Positions 45,043 to 53,918 are shown, counted from the stretch's first letter. The stretch is DNA of 64,000 bases from Hyphomicrobiales bacterium (GCA_900466575.1 UBMP01000020.1:124001-188000); one strand, 5' to 3'. Notes: generated by a model not told the origin, from the letters alone. A program made the numbers and translations.

Positions 45043-45423
45043 ATGTTGAACCGTTCGATTGCAATTGCAGCCTTTGTTCTTCTTGGAAGCATCTCTGCTT
45101 TTGCTGCCGAAGATGCGTCCATGAAGGGCACCTGGTCGCGCGGCGACGGAAATGCGCGCGTGAAGATCGACAATTGCGGTTCCGCGCTCTGTGCGACCAA
45201 TCTCTGGATCAAGCCCGGTACGCCCAGCGAAAAAGTCGGCGACAAGCTGATCATGAATGTCACCTCGTCCGGCAATGGCAAGTATGAAGGCAAGGCGCAG
45301 GATCCGCAGCGCGGCCTGACCTACAATCTCCAGGTCGACGTGAAGGGCGCCAGCATGACGACGCGCGGCTGTGTTCTGGCCAAGATCGTCTGCAAATCCG
45401 TAACGTGGACCCGGACCCCCTGA
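45043..45423 (+). CDS. Secreted DUF2147 protein
   Basis: The product is 126 aa from the ATG at 45043 with GAGGAG 9 bp upstream. A Sec signal peptide (SIAIAAFVLLGSISAFA) precedes a DUF2147 domain with GTWSRGDGNARVKIDNCGSALCATNLWI, YEGKAQDPQRGLTYN and a C-terminal CVLAKIVCKSVTWTR. Members are small periplasmic beta-rich proteins of unknown biochemical role, often near envelope stress or lipid genes. Four cysteines could form two disulfides. Confidence 0.82.
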   Translation: MLNRSIAIAAFVLLGSISAFAAEDASMKGTWSRGDGNARVKIDNCGSALCATNLWIKPGTPSEKVGDKLIMNVTSSGNGKYEGKAQDPQRGLTYNLQVDVKGASMTTRGCVLAKIVCKSVTWTRTP

Positions 45424-45456
45424 TCCGGGTCGCTCAGAGCGAGGTGGGCGGCGCGA

Positions 45457-46227
45457 TCAGTCTATCGAGATATGCGCCCCTTCTTCGCCCTTCTGCCAGT
45501 AGCCCGAGGCTTTGAACCAGCCCGGCTGCACGCCGCGTTTCTCCGTGACATAGGCGCGAAGTGCCTTTGCGACGCGCGCCTCGGCAGCGATCCAGACGAA
45601 TGTCTGCGGCTGAAGTTCAATCTTTTCGAGAGCAGCGATCAGAGCCTTGGGGCTGTCGCCGCTTGATAGAGGGCGTTGAACCCATATTTCGCTGTGCTCG
45701 GACGCACTCTCGAATACCTGCCGATCGGCTGAACTATCGACCGCGATGACGCTGGTCACTGAAACGCCGGGGCCAGTTTCCTCGATCCGGCGGCCGACGG
45801 CGGGCAACGCCGCCTCGTCGCCGATCAGCAGCCAATGCGCAATCGCACCCTTGACCACTGCCGAGCCCCGAGGGCCGCCGATGGTGAGCGTATCGCCCAC
45901 TTTCGCCGCGAGCGCCCAGAGTGTTGCCGGCCCTGCTTCATGGACGGCAAAGTCGATCACGAGGCTGCGTGCGGCGGTGTCGAAACGACGTGGCGTGTAA
46001 TCGCGCATGAAGGGATCGCCATTCGGGTTGGGAATGAAGATCTTGATATGGTCGTCGGGCGCGAGGCTGCTGAAATCGGCGAGGTCCTCGCCGGTGAGAT
46101 GAAGGCGCAGCATTCCCGGTGAGAGGCGTTCCGTTTCGGTGATTGTCAGCGCACGCCGCTTCAACTCATGACGAACGCGTTCGATGGTCGGAATTGCCTG
46201 CGAAGAGGGGGGTGTCTTGATGTCCAT
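45457..46227 (-). CDS. Siderophore-interacting protein (ferric-siderophore reductase)
   Basis: The 256-aa product belongs to the SIP/ViuB family: FAD-binding MRDYTPRRFD and FAVHEAGPATLWA, then the NAD(P)H domain with LLIGDEAALPAVGRRIEE and C-terminal GYWQKGEEGAHISID. It would reduce ferric siderophores in the cytoplasm to release iron. No uptake genes are adjacent; it follows phnN on the same strand with a 208-bp gap, so it probably has its own promoter. I could not recognise a RirA, Irr or Fur box. Confidence 0.88.
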   Translation of the reverse strand: MDIKTPPSSQAIPTIERVRHELKRRALTITETERLSPGMLRLHLTGEDLADFSSLAPDDHIKIFIPNPNGDPFMRDYTPRRFDTAARSLVIDFAVHEAGPATLWALAAKVGDTLTIGGPRGSAVVKGAIAHWLLIGDEAALPAVGRRIEETGPGVSVTSVIAVDSSADRQVFESASEHSEIWVQRPLSSGDSPKALIAALEKIELQPQTFVWIAAEARVAKALRAYVTEKRGVQPGWFKASGYWQKGEEGAHISID

Positions 46228-46435
46228 GTGCGGATTCCTGCTGGCAGCGCCCTGTGTCGGAATTGAAAGGGCTGCCGGATTTGCCGCGTTGCTTGACGTT
46301 AACGCTTACGTGCCTTGGCTTTCGGCTGGGACAATGCACGGCCACAGTTAGTATCTCACTCGCGATGCTGCAAGGCTTCGCGATACGATTGGCGGCGCGG
46401 GGTCAAGTCGCCCCGGGAAGTGCGATCTTGGAGGC

Positions 46436-46999
46436 TCAGGCCGTCGCGAGGCAGGTGCGCATGTAGTCGGCAAAGCGGTCGCCGGCGACCTCGATTGCAC
46501 CGTCATTGACGATCACCAGATCGGCAATAGTCTCGTCGCCAAGTTCACCGCTGCGCTCCAGGCGCTTGAGGACACTTTCCGCGCTTTCGCGACCGCGAGC
46601 GGCCAGTCTTTGCGCCAGCAGGGCAGGCGGTGCCGTCACGAGAACCACTTTCAGACTGTCGCCATAAACCTCGCGAAAGACGGGCAGGGCCGCACGCGAG
46701 CCGTTGACCACAAGCACCTTGCCAGCGTCGAGCTCAGTCAGCGTGTCGGCCGGGATGCCGTAGAGAAGGCCGTGGGCCTGCCAGTGCAATGCGAGCTTTC
46801 CGGAGACCGCCAGGTCACTGAACCCGGCGTGATCGACGGGGATGTGATCTTCGCCGCCGGCCTCCTTGGGCCGGGTGATGTAGCGACGGACGAAGCGGAC
46901 GTTTGCGTCGTCCGCCTTCTTGCCGCGAGCGTGGTTCATCACGCTGTCCTTGCCCGCGCCGCTCGGGCCGACGACAACGAAGATCGTTCCCTGGCTCAT
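46436..46999 (-). CDS. phnN: Ribose 1,5-bisphosphokinase PhnN
   Basis: The product is 187 aa from the ATG at 46999; upstream frame extension overlaps phnM. Walker A VVVGPSGAGKDSVM near 7-20 and the guanylate-kinase-like fold with RYITRP and NGSRAALP identify PhnN, which makes PRPP from ribose 1,5-bisphosphate in the last step of the C-P lyase route. It starts 1 bp after the phnM stop and ends the phosphonate transcript. Confidence 0.93.
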   Translation of the reverse strand: MSQGTIFVVVGPSGAGKDSVMNHARGKKADDANVRFVRRYITRPKEAGGEDHIPVDHAGFSDLAVSGKLALHWQAHGLLYGIPADTLTELDAGKVLVVNGSRAALPVFREVYGDSLKVVLVTAPPALLAQRLAARGRESAESVLKRLERSGELGDETIADLVIVNDGAIEVAGDRFADYMRTCLATA

Positions 47000-47000
47000 G

Positions 47001-48140
47001 TTACGCCACCCGACGACCCTGACGCCAGACGCCGCGCACGATCGGGACACCCTCATTGCGGCGGACGCGCACCAGATCGGCGCGCAGGCCCGGCGCGATA
47101 CGGCCGCGGTCATCGAGGCTGACAGCGCGTGCCGGCGTCGAGGTCACCATGGCGAGCGCCTGCGGCAACGAGATCTCCTCATGCGTATCGGCGAGAATGA
47201 ACGGCGCGTGGATGAGGCTGAGCGGGACGTAGTCCGACGAGAGAACGTCGAGCACGCCGTGTTCGGCGAGATCGCGGGCGGCGATATTGCCGGAATGCGA
47301 TTTGCCGCGGACGATGTTCGGTGCGCCCATGAGCACGCTCATGCCGGCCTCGTGCGAAGCCTTCGCTGCTTCCATGCTGGTCGGAAATTCGGCCAGCCGC
47401 ACGCCGAAGCCCTTGGCTTCCTCGACGTGATCGAGCGTCGCGTCGTCATGCGAGGCAATCGAAATGCCCCGCGCATGGCAGGATTCGGCGATCGCGATGC
47501 GATGCTTGTTGGCATATTTTTCAGAGGATTCGAGGCGGCGCTGAACAAACTCGGCGAACTGCTCGTCGGAAAGACCGCGCTTGGTTTTGTAGTAGAGCGT
47601 GTACTGATCCATCGTCTGGAACTGACGCTGGCCCGGCGCATGGTCCATCAGCGAGGCAAGACGTACGGCCGCGACATCGCTGAAGGCGTTGAAGTGGTCT
47701 AGCACGTTATGCGCCGAGACTTCGCAACGCAGGTGGATGAAGTGGTCGGCGCGTAGGCGATCCTCGTCAGCGGCCTGCTTCAGGGCATCTGCCATCGTCC
47801 GCATCTCGCCGTCATCGAAACCACCATCCTCGTCCGCGCCCATGCGCAGGCAATCGAAGACCGTGGTGATGCCGGAAGAGGAGATCTGCGCGTCATGGGC
47901 CTGGATGGCTGACATCATGTTCCAGCGCACGCCCGGGCGTGGCGAATAGTGCGATTCCAGATGGTCGGTGTGGAGTTCGACGAGGCCGGGGATGACGTAG
48001 TCACCGTCGAAGTCTTCGCCCGGGGCAGCGGTTGTGGCGGAAATGTCGGCGATCAGTCCGTCTCGCACGACAATGGCGCCGTCCTGCACCTCGTTTTCCA
48101 GAACGATCCGGGCGTTTTTGATGACGAATTCCGCAGTCAT
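47001..48140 (-). CDS. phnM: PhnM, ribosyl-triphosphonate diphosphatase
   Basis: The 379-aa amidohydrolase has the metal-binding LVELHTDHLESHYSPRPGVRW near 50-70, ISIASHDDATLDHVEEA and LMGAPNIVRGKSHSGN, typical of PhnM. It removes pyrophosphate from 5-triphosphoribosyl-1-phosphonate, the product of PhnGHIL, giving the PhnJ substrate. It is 16 bp downstream of the DUF1045 gene, in a subset DUF1045-phnM-phnN placed apart from phnG-L. Confidence 0.94.
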   Translation of the reverse strand: MTAEFVIKNARIVLENEVQDGAIVVRDGLIADISATTAAPGEDFDGDYVIPGLVELHTDHLESHYSPRPGVRWNMMSAIQAHDAQISSSGITTVFDCLRMGADEDGGFDDGEMRTMADALKQAADEDRLRADHFIHLRCEVSAHNVLDHFNAFSDVAAVRLASLMDHAPGQRQFQTMDQYTLYYKTKRGLSDEQFAEFVQRRLESSEKYANKHRIAIAESCHARGISIASHDDATLDHVEEAKGFGVRLAEFPTSMEAAKASHEAGMSVLMGAPNIVRGKSHSGNIAARDLAEHGVLDVLSSDYVPLSLIHAPFILADTHEEISLPQALAMVTSTPARAVSLDDRGRIAPGLRADLVRVRRNEGVPIVRGVWRQGRRVA

Positions 48141-48156
48141 GGGGTGTTACCTTTCC

Positions 48157-48825
48157 TTATGCCGTCTTGAGCGGCTTTATCCGTTCGACATTGAAGGCGC
48201 CCCCGCGTTCGGGCTCGACGAAGAGCGCCAGATGCGAGGCGGCAAGCGGCTTTCCGGCAAAGCTGCCGAAATGCATCTCAAGCCTGCTTCTGACATCGCT
48301 TCGGTCAGCCTCGGGAACGGGGCCCGTCAATGTCATGTGAAATCTGAATTCCTCGAAGACGTAGGGATAACCCCATTCGAGGAGAAACTGGCGCTGCCGT
48401 TCAGGCAGGCCATCCGGCTTGCGCCGCGCAATGTCCGCCTCGCTCAAGGGCGCACGGAAGGGTTCGAAGGTGCGGACACAGGCGTCCGCCAGCGCGTTGA
48501 TGCCGGCGTGGGCATTCGCGCCCGGCACGAGCGCGAAGAAGGGGCCGAGCTGGCCGATGACGATCTCCGGGATCTCGAAGGCCGGCGTTTCGGCGCAGAA
48601 TTCGTCAAAGGCATCGAAAAGGCTGGCCGGGTCAATCCCGCCGCGCAGATGAAACGGCGCTTTCAACGTGCCGTGAAAGCCATAGCGTGCGGGGTCCGCA
48701 ATTAGTTCTTCGCGGCCGGTGGCAGCTGGCACGTCCTCGCCAAAGGCATCGCGGCCCAGCCAGACGGCGGCGGCGCGGGTCAGCGGATGGTCGGCTTCGG
48801 TCGAAAAATAGATCGCGTAACGCAA
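48157..48825 (-). CDS. DUF1045 2H phosphoesterase of the phosphonate cluster
   Basis: The product is 222 aa with two His-x-Thr motifs, HGTLKAPF (His51, Thr53) and HMTLTGPV (His163, Thr165), the signature of 2H phosphoesterases such as cyclic phosphodiesterases and RNA ligases. DUF1045 proteins recur in alphaproteobacterial phosphonate clusters. The C-P lyase product, 5-phosphoribosyl 1,2-cyclic phosphate, is opened by PhnP in E. coli, and no phnP is present here, so this enzyme is a good candidate for the step. That function is inference. It starts about 120 bp after phnE2 with a half Pho box in the gap. Confidence 0.85.
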   Translation of the reverse strand: MRYAIYFSTEADHPLTRAAAVWLGRDAFGEDVPAATGREELIADPARYGFHGTLKAPFHLRGGIDPASLFDAFDEFCAETPAFEIPEIVIGQLGPFFALVPGANAHAGINALADACVRTFEPFRAPLSEADIARRKPDGLPERQRQFLLEWGYPYVFEEFRFHMTLTGPVPEADRSDVRSRLEMHFGSFAGKPLAASHLALFVEPERGGAFNVERIKPLKTA

Positions 48826-48892
48826 GGCAGGTTCCTTGGCTTCAAACTGGACAGATCGGGACTGGCAAACGGGGAATCGGGTGGCTTGCGCG

Positions 48893-48908
48893 CAAGCCTC
48901 GCAGATAG
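48893..48908. repeat. Perfect 16-bp palindrome between phnE2 and DUF1045
   Basis: GGCTTGCGCGCAAGCC is a perfect inverted repeat in the 123-bp gap, able to form a tight 6-bp-stem hairpin. It may limit read-through from phnE2 or serve as a binding site. Confidence 0.4.
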
Positions 48909-48927
48909 GCCCCGATTATGACAGTCC

Positions 48928-48934
48928 TTTGGTC
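48928..48934 (-). promoter_or_regulatory. Half Pho box upstream of the DUF1045-phnM-phnN genes
   Basis: On the minus strand CTGTCAT, a perfect PhoB half site, lies 103 bp before the DUF1045 start; the flanking heptamers 11 bp away do not match well. It may allow separate PhoB control of this sub-operon. Confidence 0.3.
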
Positions 48935-48948
48935 GAAAACCGGCATGG

Positions 48949-50295
48949 TCAGATCATCTTTTCGCCGACGATGGCACTGCGCAGCTTGTTGGAAATCATG
49001 TCGAAGACATAGACGACGATGAGCAGCAGCACGACCATGTAGGCGACATTCTGCCAGTTATCGTTGGTCCGCATCGCTTCCCAGATCTTCAGGCCGATCC
49101 CACCGGCACCAATGGCGCCGATGATCGTCGCGCCGCGGATGTTGGATTCCCACTGATAAAGCGTCTGGCCGGCAAAGACGGGCATGACCTGCGGCAGCAC
49201 GCCGTAACGCTGGATCGCGATGGGCGAAGCGCCGACCGAGCGGATGCCCTCGCGCGGCTTGTTGTCGATGTTTTCCAGAGCCTCCGCATAGAGCTTGCCG
49301 AGCGAGCCGACTTCCATGAGGAAGATGGCGCCACTGCCGGACAAGGGGCCGGGGCCGAAGGCGCGGGTCAGGAACAGACCCCAGATCAGCATGTCGACCG
49401 AGCGCATGAAGTCGAAGAAGCGCTTGAGAACCGAATTGAGCAGCCGGTTCGGCGTGATGTTGCGGGCGGCCAGGAAGGCGAGCGGGAAGCCGACGACCGC
49501 GCCGAGCAGCGTGCCGAGGAAGGCCATGACGATGGTCTGGAAGAGTTTCGTCCAGACATCGCCATGCTGCCAAGTCATGTTGTTCCAGAAATTGTCGAAG
49601 GCGAGCGAGAGGTTCGACTGGCTCGGATCGATCCGGTCGCCGGACACGAGGAGCGACACGACTTCGCCGGTCGATTTGCCGAAGAAGGGCGAGGTGGAGT
49701 CGAAGATGAAATTCGGCCAGCCGAAGAAGCGCTTGACCACCTTCACGCGGTTGGCGTCGATGCTGAGCCAGCCGGAGAGGCCAAGATCGACTTGCACATT
49801 GTCGGCGGATGCGCTGACCCATGAAGGTGCGGCGCCGACCACGGCGGGCGCCGTGCCGGACGTCCTGATCGTGAGGCTGGTGCCATGCGCATTCACCACG
49901 GTCTCGGTGCGGCCGATATGGACCCCGCCGGCCATGTCGACGCTATAGGAGCCATCGGCCTCGGTCTTGATCCATGCAGGCTGCTTGGGGTCGTCGCCGA
50001 GAACCGAAAAGCGCGGATAGCGGATATCGATCGTGCCGTTGTCCTTGACGCGGAACTGTGGCTGCACGTCGTAGCTCACCCATTGCAGCAGGTAGATGCT
50101 GAAGCGCTCCCAATGGGCCTCATGCACCATCTTGGGCAGGTTGAAGAACCAGACGGCATAGAGAACGTAGAGCAGCGTTCCGATGATCACGAGCGGCGCG
50201 CCGAAGCGCTGCCAGCGGGTGCGGTGAATAAGCTCGGGGAATCGCGTCTCGATATCGCGGCGGTCGAAGGTGTTGATCATCGTCATCTTGGTCAT
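48949..50295 (-). CDS. phnE: Phosphonate ABC permease PhnE (long form)
   Basis: The product is 448 aa from the ATG at 50295; an ATG at 50286 has a better-spaced GAGGG. After a first membrane helix (about 32-52) comes an unusually long extracytoplasmic segment of about 190 residues, then the usual permease core with the coupling region SVGASPIAIQRYGVLPQVMPVF and GATIIGAIGAGGIGLKIWEAM. E. coli PhnE is about 260-275 aa, so the loop is the main difference. It should pair with the other PhnE in the inner membrane for phosphonate uptake. Confidence 0.92.
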   Translation of the reverse strand: MTKMTMINTFDRRDIETRFPELIHRTRWQRFGAPLVIIGTLLYVLYAVWFFNLPKMVHEAHWERFSIYLLQWVSYDVQPQFRVKDNGTIDIRYPRFSVLGDDPKQPAWIKTEADGSYSVDMAGGVHIGRTETVVNAHGTSLTIRTSGTAPAVVGAAPSWVSASADNVQVDLGLSGWLSIDANRVKVVKRFFGWPNFIFDSTSPFFGKSTGEVVSLLVSGDRIDPSQSNLSLAFDNFWNNMTWQHGDVWTKLFQTIVMAFLGTLLGAVVGFPLAFLAARNITPNRLLNSVLKRFFDFMRSVDMLIWGLFLTRAFGPGPLSGSGAIFLMEVGSLGKLYAEALENIDNKPREGIRSVGASPIAIQRYGVLPQVMPVFAGQTLYQWESNIRGATIIGAIGAGGIGLKIWEAMRTNDNWQNVAYMVVLLLIVVYVFDMISNKLRSAIVGEKMI

Positions 50296-50298
50296 CCC

Positions 50299-51261
50299 TC
50301 AATGCGCCAGCAGGAATTGATGTTCGCCGACGAGCTTCTTACGCAACCAGGCCGAAAGCTGGTCGACCGCAATGATCGTCAGGAAGAGCAGCAGAAGCAG
50401 CGCCAGCGTCTTGGCGCCGAAGCCGCGGGCAATCGCCAGCCGCAGTTCCTCGCCGATGCCGCCGCCGCCGACCGCGCCGATGATGGTAGAGGCGCGCACG
50501 TTGATCTCAAGGCGCAGCAGGCCGTAGGAGATGAGATTGGGCAAAACCTGCGGAAGGGCGGCAAAGCGGATTCGCTCCAGCCGCGTACCCCCGACCGAAC
50601 GCACGCCTTCATCCGGCTTCATGTCGATGTTTTCGATGATCTCGTAAAACAGCTTGCCGAGCGCGCCGATCGTATGCAGCAGGATGGCGGCGATGGCCGG
50701 GACCGGGCCGGCGGAGAGGACGGCGGCGAAAAGGCCGGCGAACACAAGCTCGGGGAAGGCGCGCAGGAACTCGCACACCCGCCGCGCGCCGAACCGGATG
50801 GCCGGGGAGGGCGTGATGTTGCGCGCCGACATGAAGGCAAGCGGCACGGCGATCAGAAAGCCGAAAATGGTCGAGAAGATCGCGATGTTGAGCGTCGTGA
50901 TCATCAGCTCGAAATATTCGGGGATGTAGAAATCGCCCCAGATATAGACGCGGCCGGAAGCGAAATCATAGGCCTCGCTGCCATTGGCCAACGGGCTCGG
51001 GCGGCCGAACAGGGCGCGCCAGACGTCGTTCCAGTCGTTCGGGATCAGCCATTGCAGGAAGTCGAAAAGATGCGGCAGGCGCTCGAAGAAGTGGCCGGCA
51101 TTGGCCTCGTCGGCATATTGGACGGAACCGATAAAGCCGATGCCGATGAGCACGAGGCCGATGATCGTATAAAGCCGACGCTTCGATGTCGTCCTGTCCC
51201 AGGCGTCGACGATCTCGTGCGTTGCTTCTTTCAGGACCGTTTCGGTATGTGCGACGCTCAT
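50299..51261 (-). CDS. phnE: Phosphonate ABC permease PhnE (short form)
   Basis: This 320-aa permease has an N-terminal cytoplasmic tail, about six membrane helices and the contact region SVGGTRLERIRFAALPQVLPN with ASTIIGAVGGGGIGEELRLAI, as in PhnE. It is 3 bp upstream of the long-form phnE and 95 bp downstream of phnD, the gap holding a hairpin. The pair of different PhnE subunits is the rule in rhizobial phnCDE1E2 transporters. Confidence 0.93.
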   Translation of the reverse strand: MSVAHTETVLKEATHEIVDAWDRTTSKRRLYTIIGLVLIGIGFIGSVQYADEANAGHFFERLPHLFDFLQWLIPNDWNDVWRALFGRPSPLANGSEAYDFASGRVYIWGDFYIPEYFELMITTLNIAIFSTIFGFLIAVPLAFMSARNITPSPAIRFGARRVCEFLRAFPELVFAGLFAAVLSAGPVPAIAAILLHTIGALGKLFYEIIENIDMKPDEGVRSVGGTRLERIRFAALPQVLPNLISYGLLRLEINVRASTIIGAVGGGGIGEELRLAIARGFGAKTLALLLLLFLTIIAVDQLSAWLRKKLVGEHQFLLAH

Positions 51262-51312
51262 CGTTGCTCCGTCAGCCGTCGGTGGTGGCCAAATACGTTT
51301 TCAAACAAGAGA

Positions 51313-51338
51313 ATGGGCGGCCCGCGTGAGCCGCCCAT
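51313..51338 (-). terminator. Intercistronic hairpin between phnD and phnE
   Basis: ATGGGCGG (51313-51320) pairs with CCGCCCAT (51331-51338) with additional partial pairing outside, followed on the minus strand by TCTCTTGTTTG. It lies just after the phnD stop and probably favours phnD expression over the permeases. Confidence 0.6.
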
Positions 51339-51356
51339 CTTGTTAATGTCAGACGA

Positions 51357-52262
51357 TCAGCCGCCGATGGCCTGCTTGCGAACGTCGATGATGGCCTTGT
51401 AGTTGTCGGCCGTGACCGGAACGTAGCCCTTGAAGTCGCCGCCTTCGATGGCGCTGAAGCACTTGGCGTCCTTTGCCGGCAGGTCGGTGAAGAACTTGGC
51501 GAGCTTGGCCTGCCATTCCTGGCCGAGTTCATTGCGAACGACGAGCGGGCCGTTCGGGATGAGCGGCGAGCGCCAGACTTCAACGAGCTTGGACGGATCG
51601 ACCTTGCCCTTGGCAACCAGCTTGTGGAACGTCCCCGAGGTGAAGCCGTCAGCGAAATCGCCGATGCCGGACGAGTCGTCCACGGAAACGTCGACCTTGC
51701 CGTCATAGACGGCGAGCAGGTTGTTTTCGTGGCCGCCGTTGAATTGCGTGGCCGAGAAGAACTTGTCGTTCGGAGCGCCCGTGTCCTTCGGGATCTGGGT
51801 GAGCGGGATCAGGTAGCCCGAGGTGGAGTCCGGGTCGGCGTAGCCGAGCTTCTTGCCCTTGGCGTCCTTGATGTCCTTGATGCCCGAGGACTTCAGCGCG
51901 AGGCCGATCGAGTAGTAGCCGGTCGAGCCGTCGTTCTGCTGGGTCGTCAGGATCGGCGTGACGGCCTTGGCGTTCTTGAGATACACGTTGGCAAAGCCGG
52001 ACGCGCCGAGTTCGGCGAAGTCGAGCGTGCCGCCGAGCAGGCCCTGGATCACGCCGTCATAGTCGGCAGCCGGGAAGAGCGAGACCTTCTCGAAGCCGAA
52101 TTCCTTCTTCAGGTGGTCCTGAAGGCAGGCGTAGTTGCGCAGACGGTCCGTCTGGTTTTCGCCGCCGAGGATGCCGACGCGGAATTCCTTGAGATCGGCA
52201 GCGCCGGCATTGACGGCAAGCGCGAGAACCGCCGAAGCGGCAAGCAGGGCTTTCTTGAACAT
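51357..52262 (-). CDS. phnD: Phosphonate-binding protein PhnD
   Basis: The product is 301 aa from the ATG at 52262 after CTGGAGA. A Sec signal peptide (MFKKALLAASAVLALAVNAGA) leads into a PhnD domain: FRVGILGGENQTDRLRN, GTLDFAELGASGFANVYL, YADPDSTSGYLIPLTQ and SPLIPNGPLVVRNEL. It binds phosphonates (2-aminoethylphosphonate or others) in the periplasm for the PhnCE1E2 importer. It begins 86 bp after phnC. Confidence 0.95.
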   Translation of the reverse strand: MFKKALLAASAVLALAVNAGAADLKEFRVGILGGENQTDRLRNYACLQDHLKKEFGFEKVSLFPAADYDGVIQGLLGGTLDFAELGASGFANVYLKNAKAVTPILTTQQNDGSTGYYSIGLALKSSGIKDIKDAKGKKLGYADPDSTSGYLIPLTQIPKDTGAPNDKFFSATQFNGGHENNLLAVYDGKVDVSVDDSSGIGDFADGFTSGTFHKLVAKGKVDPSKLVEVWRSPLIPNGPLVVRNELGQEWQAKLAKFFTDLPAKDAKCFSAIEGGDFKGYVPVTADNYKAIIDVRKQAIGG

Positions 52263-52348
52263 GGTTTTCTCCAGTGAAACCGGCATGATGCCGGGGGAAC
52301 TTCAAACTGCGACAGGTGCCTTTGACGCGGGCGAGCGAAGAGTGGCCG

Positions 52349-53176
52349 TCAATGAACCGCAGACACGAGTACGCTGGCTGCGGCAGGCTTCGGGGCCGGG
52401 ATCGGGTTGATGGCGGTGGAGGTCATCGTTTCGTCGATGGCGCCGTCCGCGCCGTAAATACGGTTGACGGCCTCGGTTGTCAGTTCCGCCGGCGTGCCGT
52501 CGAAAACGACGCGGCCGCCCGCCATGCCGATGATGCGCTGGCAATAGGCACGGGCAGTGTCGAGCGTGTGCAGGTTGGTGATGACCGTGATGCCTTCCCG
52601 CTCATTGATGTCGCGCAGCGCGTCCATGACGATCTTGGCATTCATCGGATCGAGCGAGGCAATCGGCTCGTCGGCGAGCAGCACCTTCGGCTGCTGCATG
52701 AGCGCGCGGGCAATCGCGACGCGCTGCTGCTGGCCACCGGAGAGCGTACCGGCCGGCTGAAGGGCGGTCTGCTCGATGCCGAGACGCTCCAGGGCGGCAA
52801 TCGCCATGATCCGCTCTTCACGGCTGAAATGCCCCAGCACGCTCATCATTGACGAGCGGTGATTGAGGCGGCCGAGCATGACATTGGTCAGGACGTCGAG
52901 GCGCGGCACGAGATTGAACTGCTGGAAGATCATCGCGCAATCGCGATGCCAGGCACGCAGCGCGCTACCCTTGAGCGCGGAGACTTCCAGACCGTCGAAC
53001 ACGATGGAGCCCGACGTCGGGTCCGTCAGACGGTTGAGCATGCGCATTAGCGTCGACTTGCCCGCACCGGAGCGGCCGATCACACCGACCATCTGGCCGG
53101 CGGGAATGGCGAAGCTGACGTTGTCGACGGCGGTCTTGCGGCCGAACACACGGCTCACTTGCTTGAGTTCGAACAT
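52349..53176 (-). CDS. phnC: Phosphonate ABC transporter ATPase PhnC
   Basis: The product is 275 aa from the ATG at 53176; the open frame upstream covers the acetyltransferase gene and is rejected. It has Walker [11 protein letters not shown], signature [15 protein letters not shown], Walker [14 protein letters not shown] and switch His in TNLHTLDTA. It powers phosphonate import. It heads the phnCDE1E2 block and has a Pho-box-like sequence 63-80 bp upstream, so it should be induced by phosphate starvation. Confidence 0.95.
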   Translation of the reverse strand: MFELKQVSRVFGRKTAVDNVSFAIPAGQMVGVIGRSGAGKSTLMRMLNRLTDPTSGSIVFDGLEVSALKGSALRAWHRDCAMIFQQFNLVPRLDVLTNVMLGRLNHRSSMMSVLGHFSREERIMAIAALERLGIEQTALQPAGTLSGGQQQRVAIARALMQQPKVLLADEPIASLDPMNAKIVMDALRDINEREGITVITNLHTLDTARAYCQRIIGMAGGRVVFDGTPAELTTEAVNRIYGADGAIDETMTSTAINPIPAPKPAAASVLVSAVH

Positions 53177-53238
53177 GAACCAAGTCCCTGTTTCATTATT
53201 TGTTAGGAAAGACGCTACTGCGCGAGCTTGAAGCCGCG

Positions 53239-53256
53239 ATGTCAGTTTTGTTGCAG
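53239..53256 (-). promoter_or_regulatory. Pho-box-like site upstream of phnC
   Basis: On the minus strand CTGCAAC-AAAA-CTGACAT has the PhoB layout of two heptamers with a 4-base A-rich spacer; the second differs from CTGTCAT at one base, the first at three. It lies 63 bp before phnC, a normal distance for a PhoB-activated promoter. Confidence 0.5.
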
Positions 53257-53303
53257 TTTTCTGAATTTGATTTTGCAGTTTTGTGACGGCGCTTGTGACG
53301 CCG

Positions 53304-53915
53304 TCATTCGTATTTTGCCAGGAAGGCTTCGGCGTCGAGCGCGCGGAAATCTTCCAGCGCGCCGCGCAGCGCGTCATGCTCCCAATCCCACCAGGCAAGC
53401 GCCTCGAAACGCTTGACAATTTCTTTCGGGAAGCGTTCGCGGATCGGAGCCGCCGGAACCCCGCCGACGATGGTGTAGGGTGCGACATCCTTGGAGACGA
53501 CAGCACCTGCGCCAATGACAGCGCCATTGCCGATTGTGACGCCGGGAAGAAGGATCGCGCCGTGGCCGATCCATGTGTCGTGCCCGATTGTGACACGGTT
53601 CTCGCGCCGCCAGGAGAAGAAGTCCTTCTCGTCTTCGGCATCCGGCCAGTAATCGCCGGCGCGATAGGTGAAGTGGTGGAGCGTTGCGCGCCACATCGGA
53701 TGCTTGGTGGCATTGATGCGGACATCGGCGGCGATATTGGCGAATTTGCCGATCGTGGCGCACCAGACCATGCTGCCGCGTTCGATATAGGAATAATCTC
53801 CCAACTCGGTTTCGCTGACACGGCAGAGTTCGGCGATCTCGGTATAGCGGCCGAGCGTGCAGTCCTTCACCTTCGCGGTCGGATCGATCAAGGGTTCGAT
53901 GGAAAGCTTGGTCAT
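53304..53915 (-). CDS. Hexapeptide-repeat acetyltransferase of the phosphonate cluster
   Basis: The product is 203 aa of left-handed beta-helix: [68 protein letters not shown] in part, and the xenobiotic-acetyltransferase-like segment [20 protein letters not shown]. Proteins like this (CatB-like, phosphonate-cluster subgroup) recur in phn operons. By analogy with PhnO it may acetylate an aminoalkylphosphonate or its breakdown product, but it is unrelated to PhnO in fold. It starts 3 bp after the phnL stop, so it closes the phnG-L transcript. Confidence 0.88.
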   Translation of the reverse strand: MTKLSIEPLIDPTAKVKDCTLGRYTEIAELCRVSETELGDYSYIERGSMVWCATIGKFANIAADVRINATKHPMWRATLHHFTYRAGDYWPDAEDEKDFFSWRRENRVTIGHDTWIGHGAILLPGVTIGNGAVIGAGAVVSKDVAPYTIVGGVPAAPIRERFPKEIVKRFEALAWWDWEHDALRGALEDFRALDAEAFLAKYE

Positions 53916-53918
53916 CGG

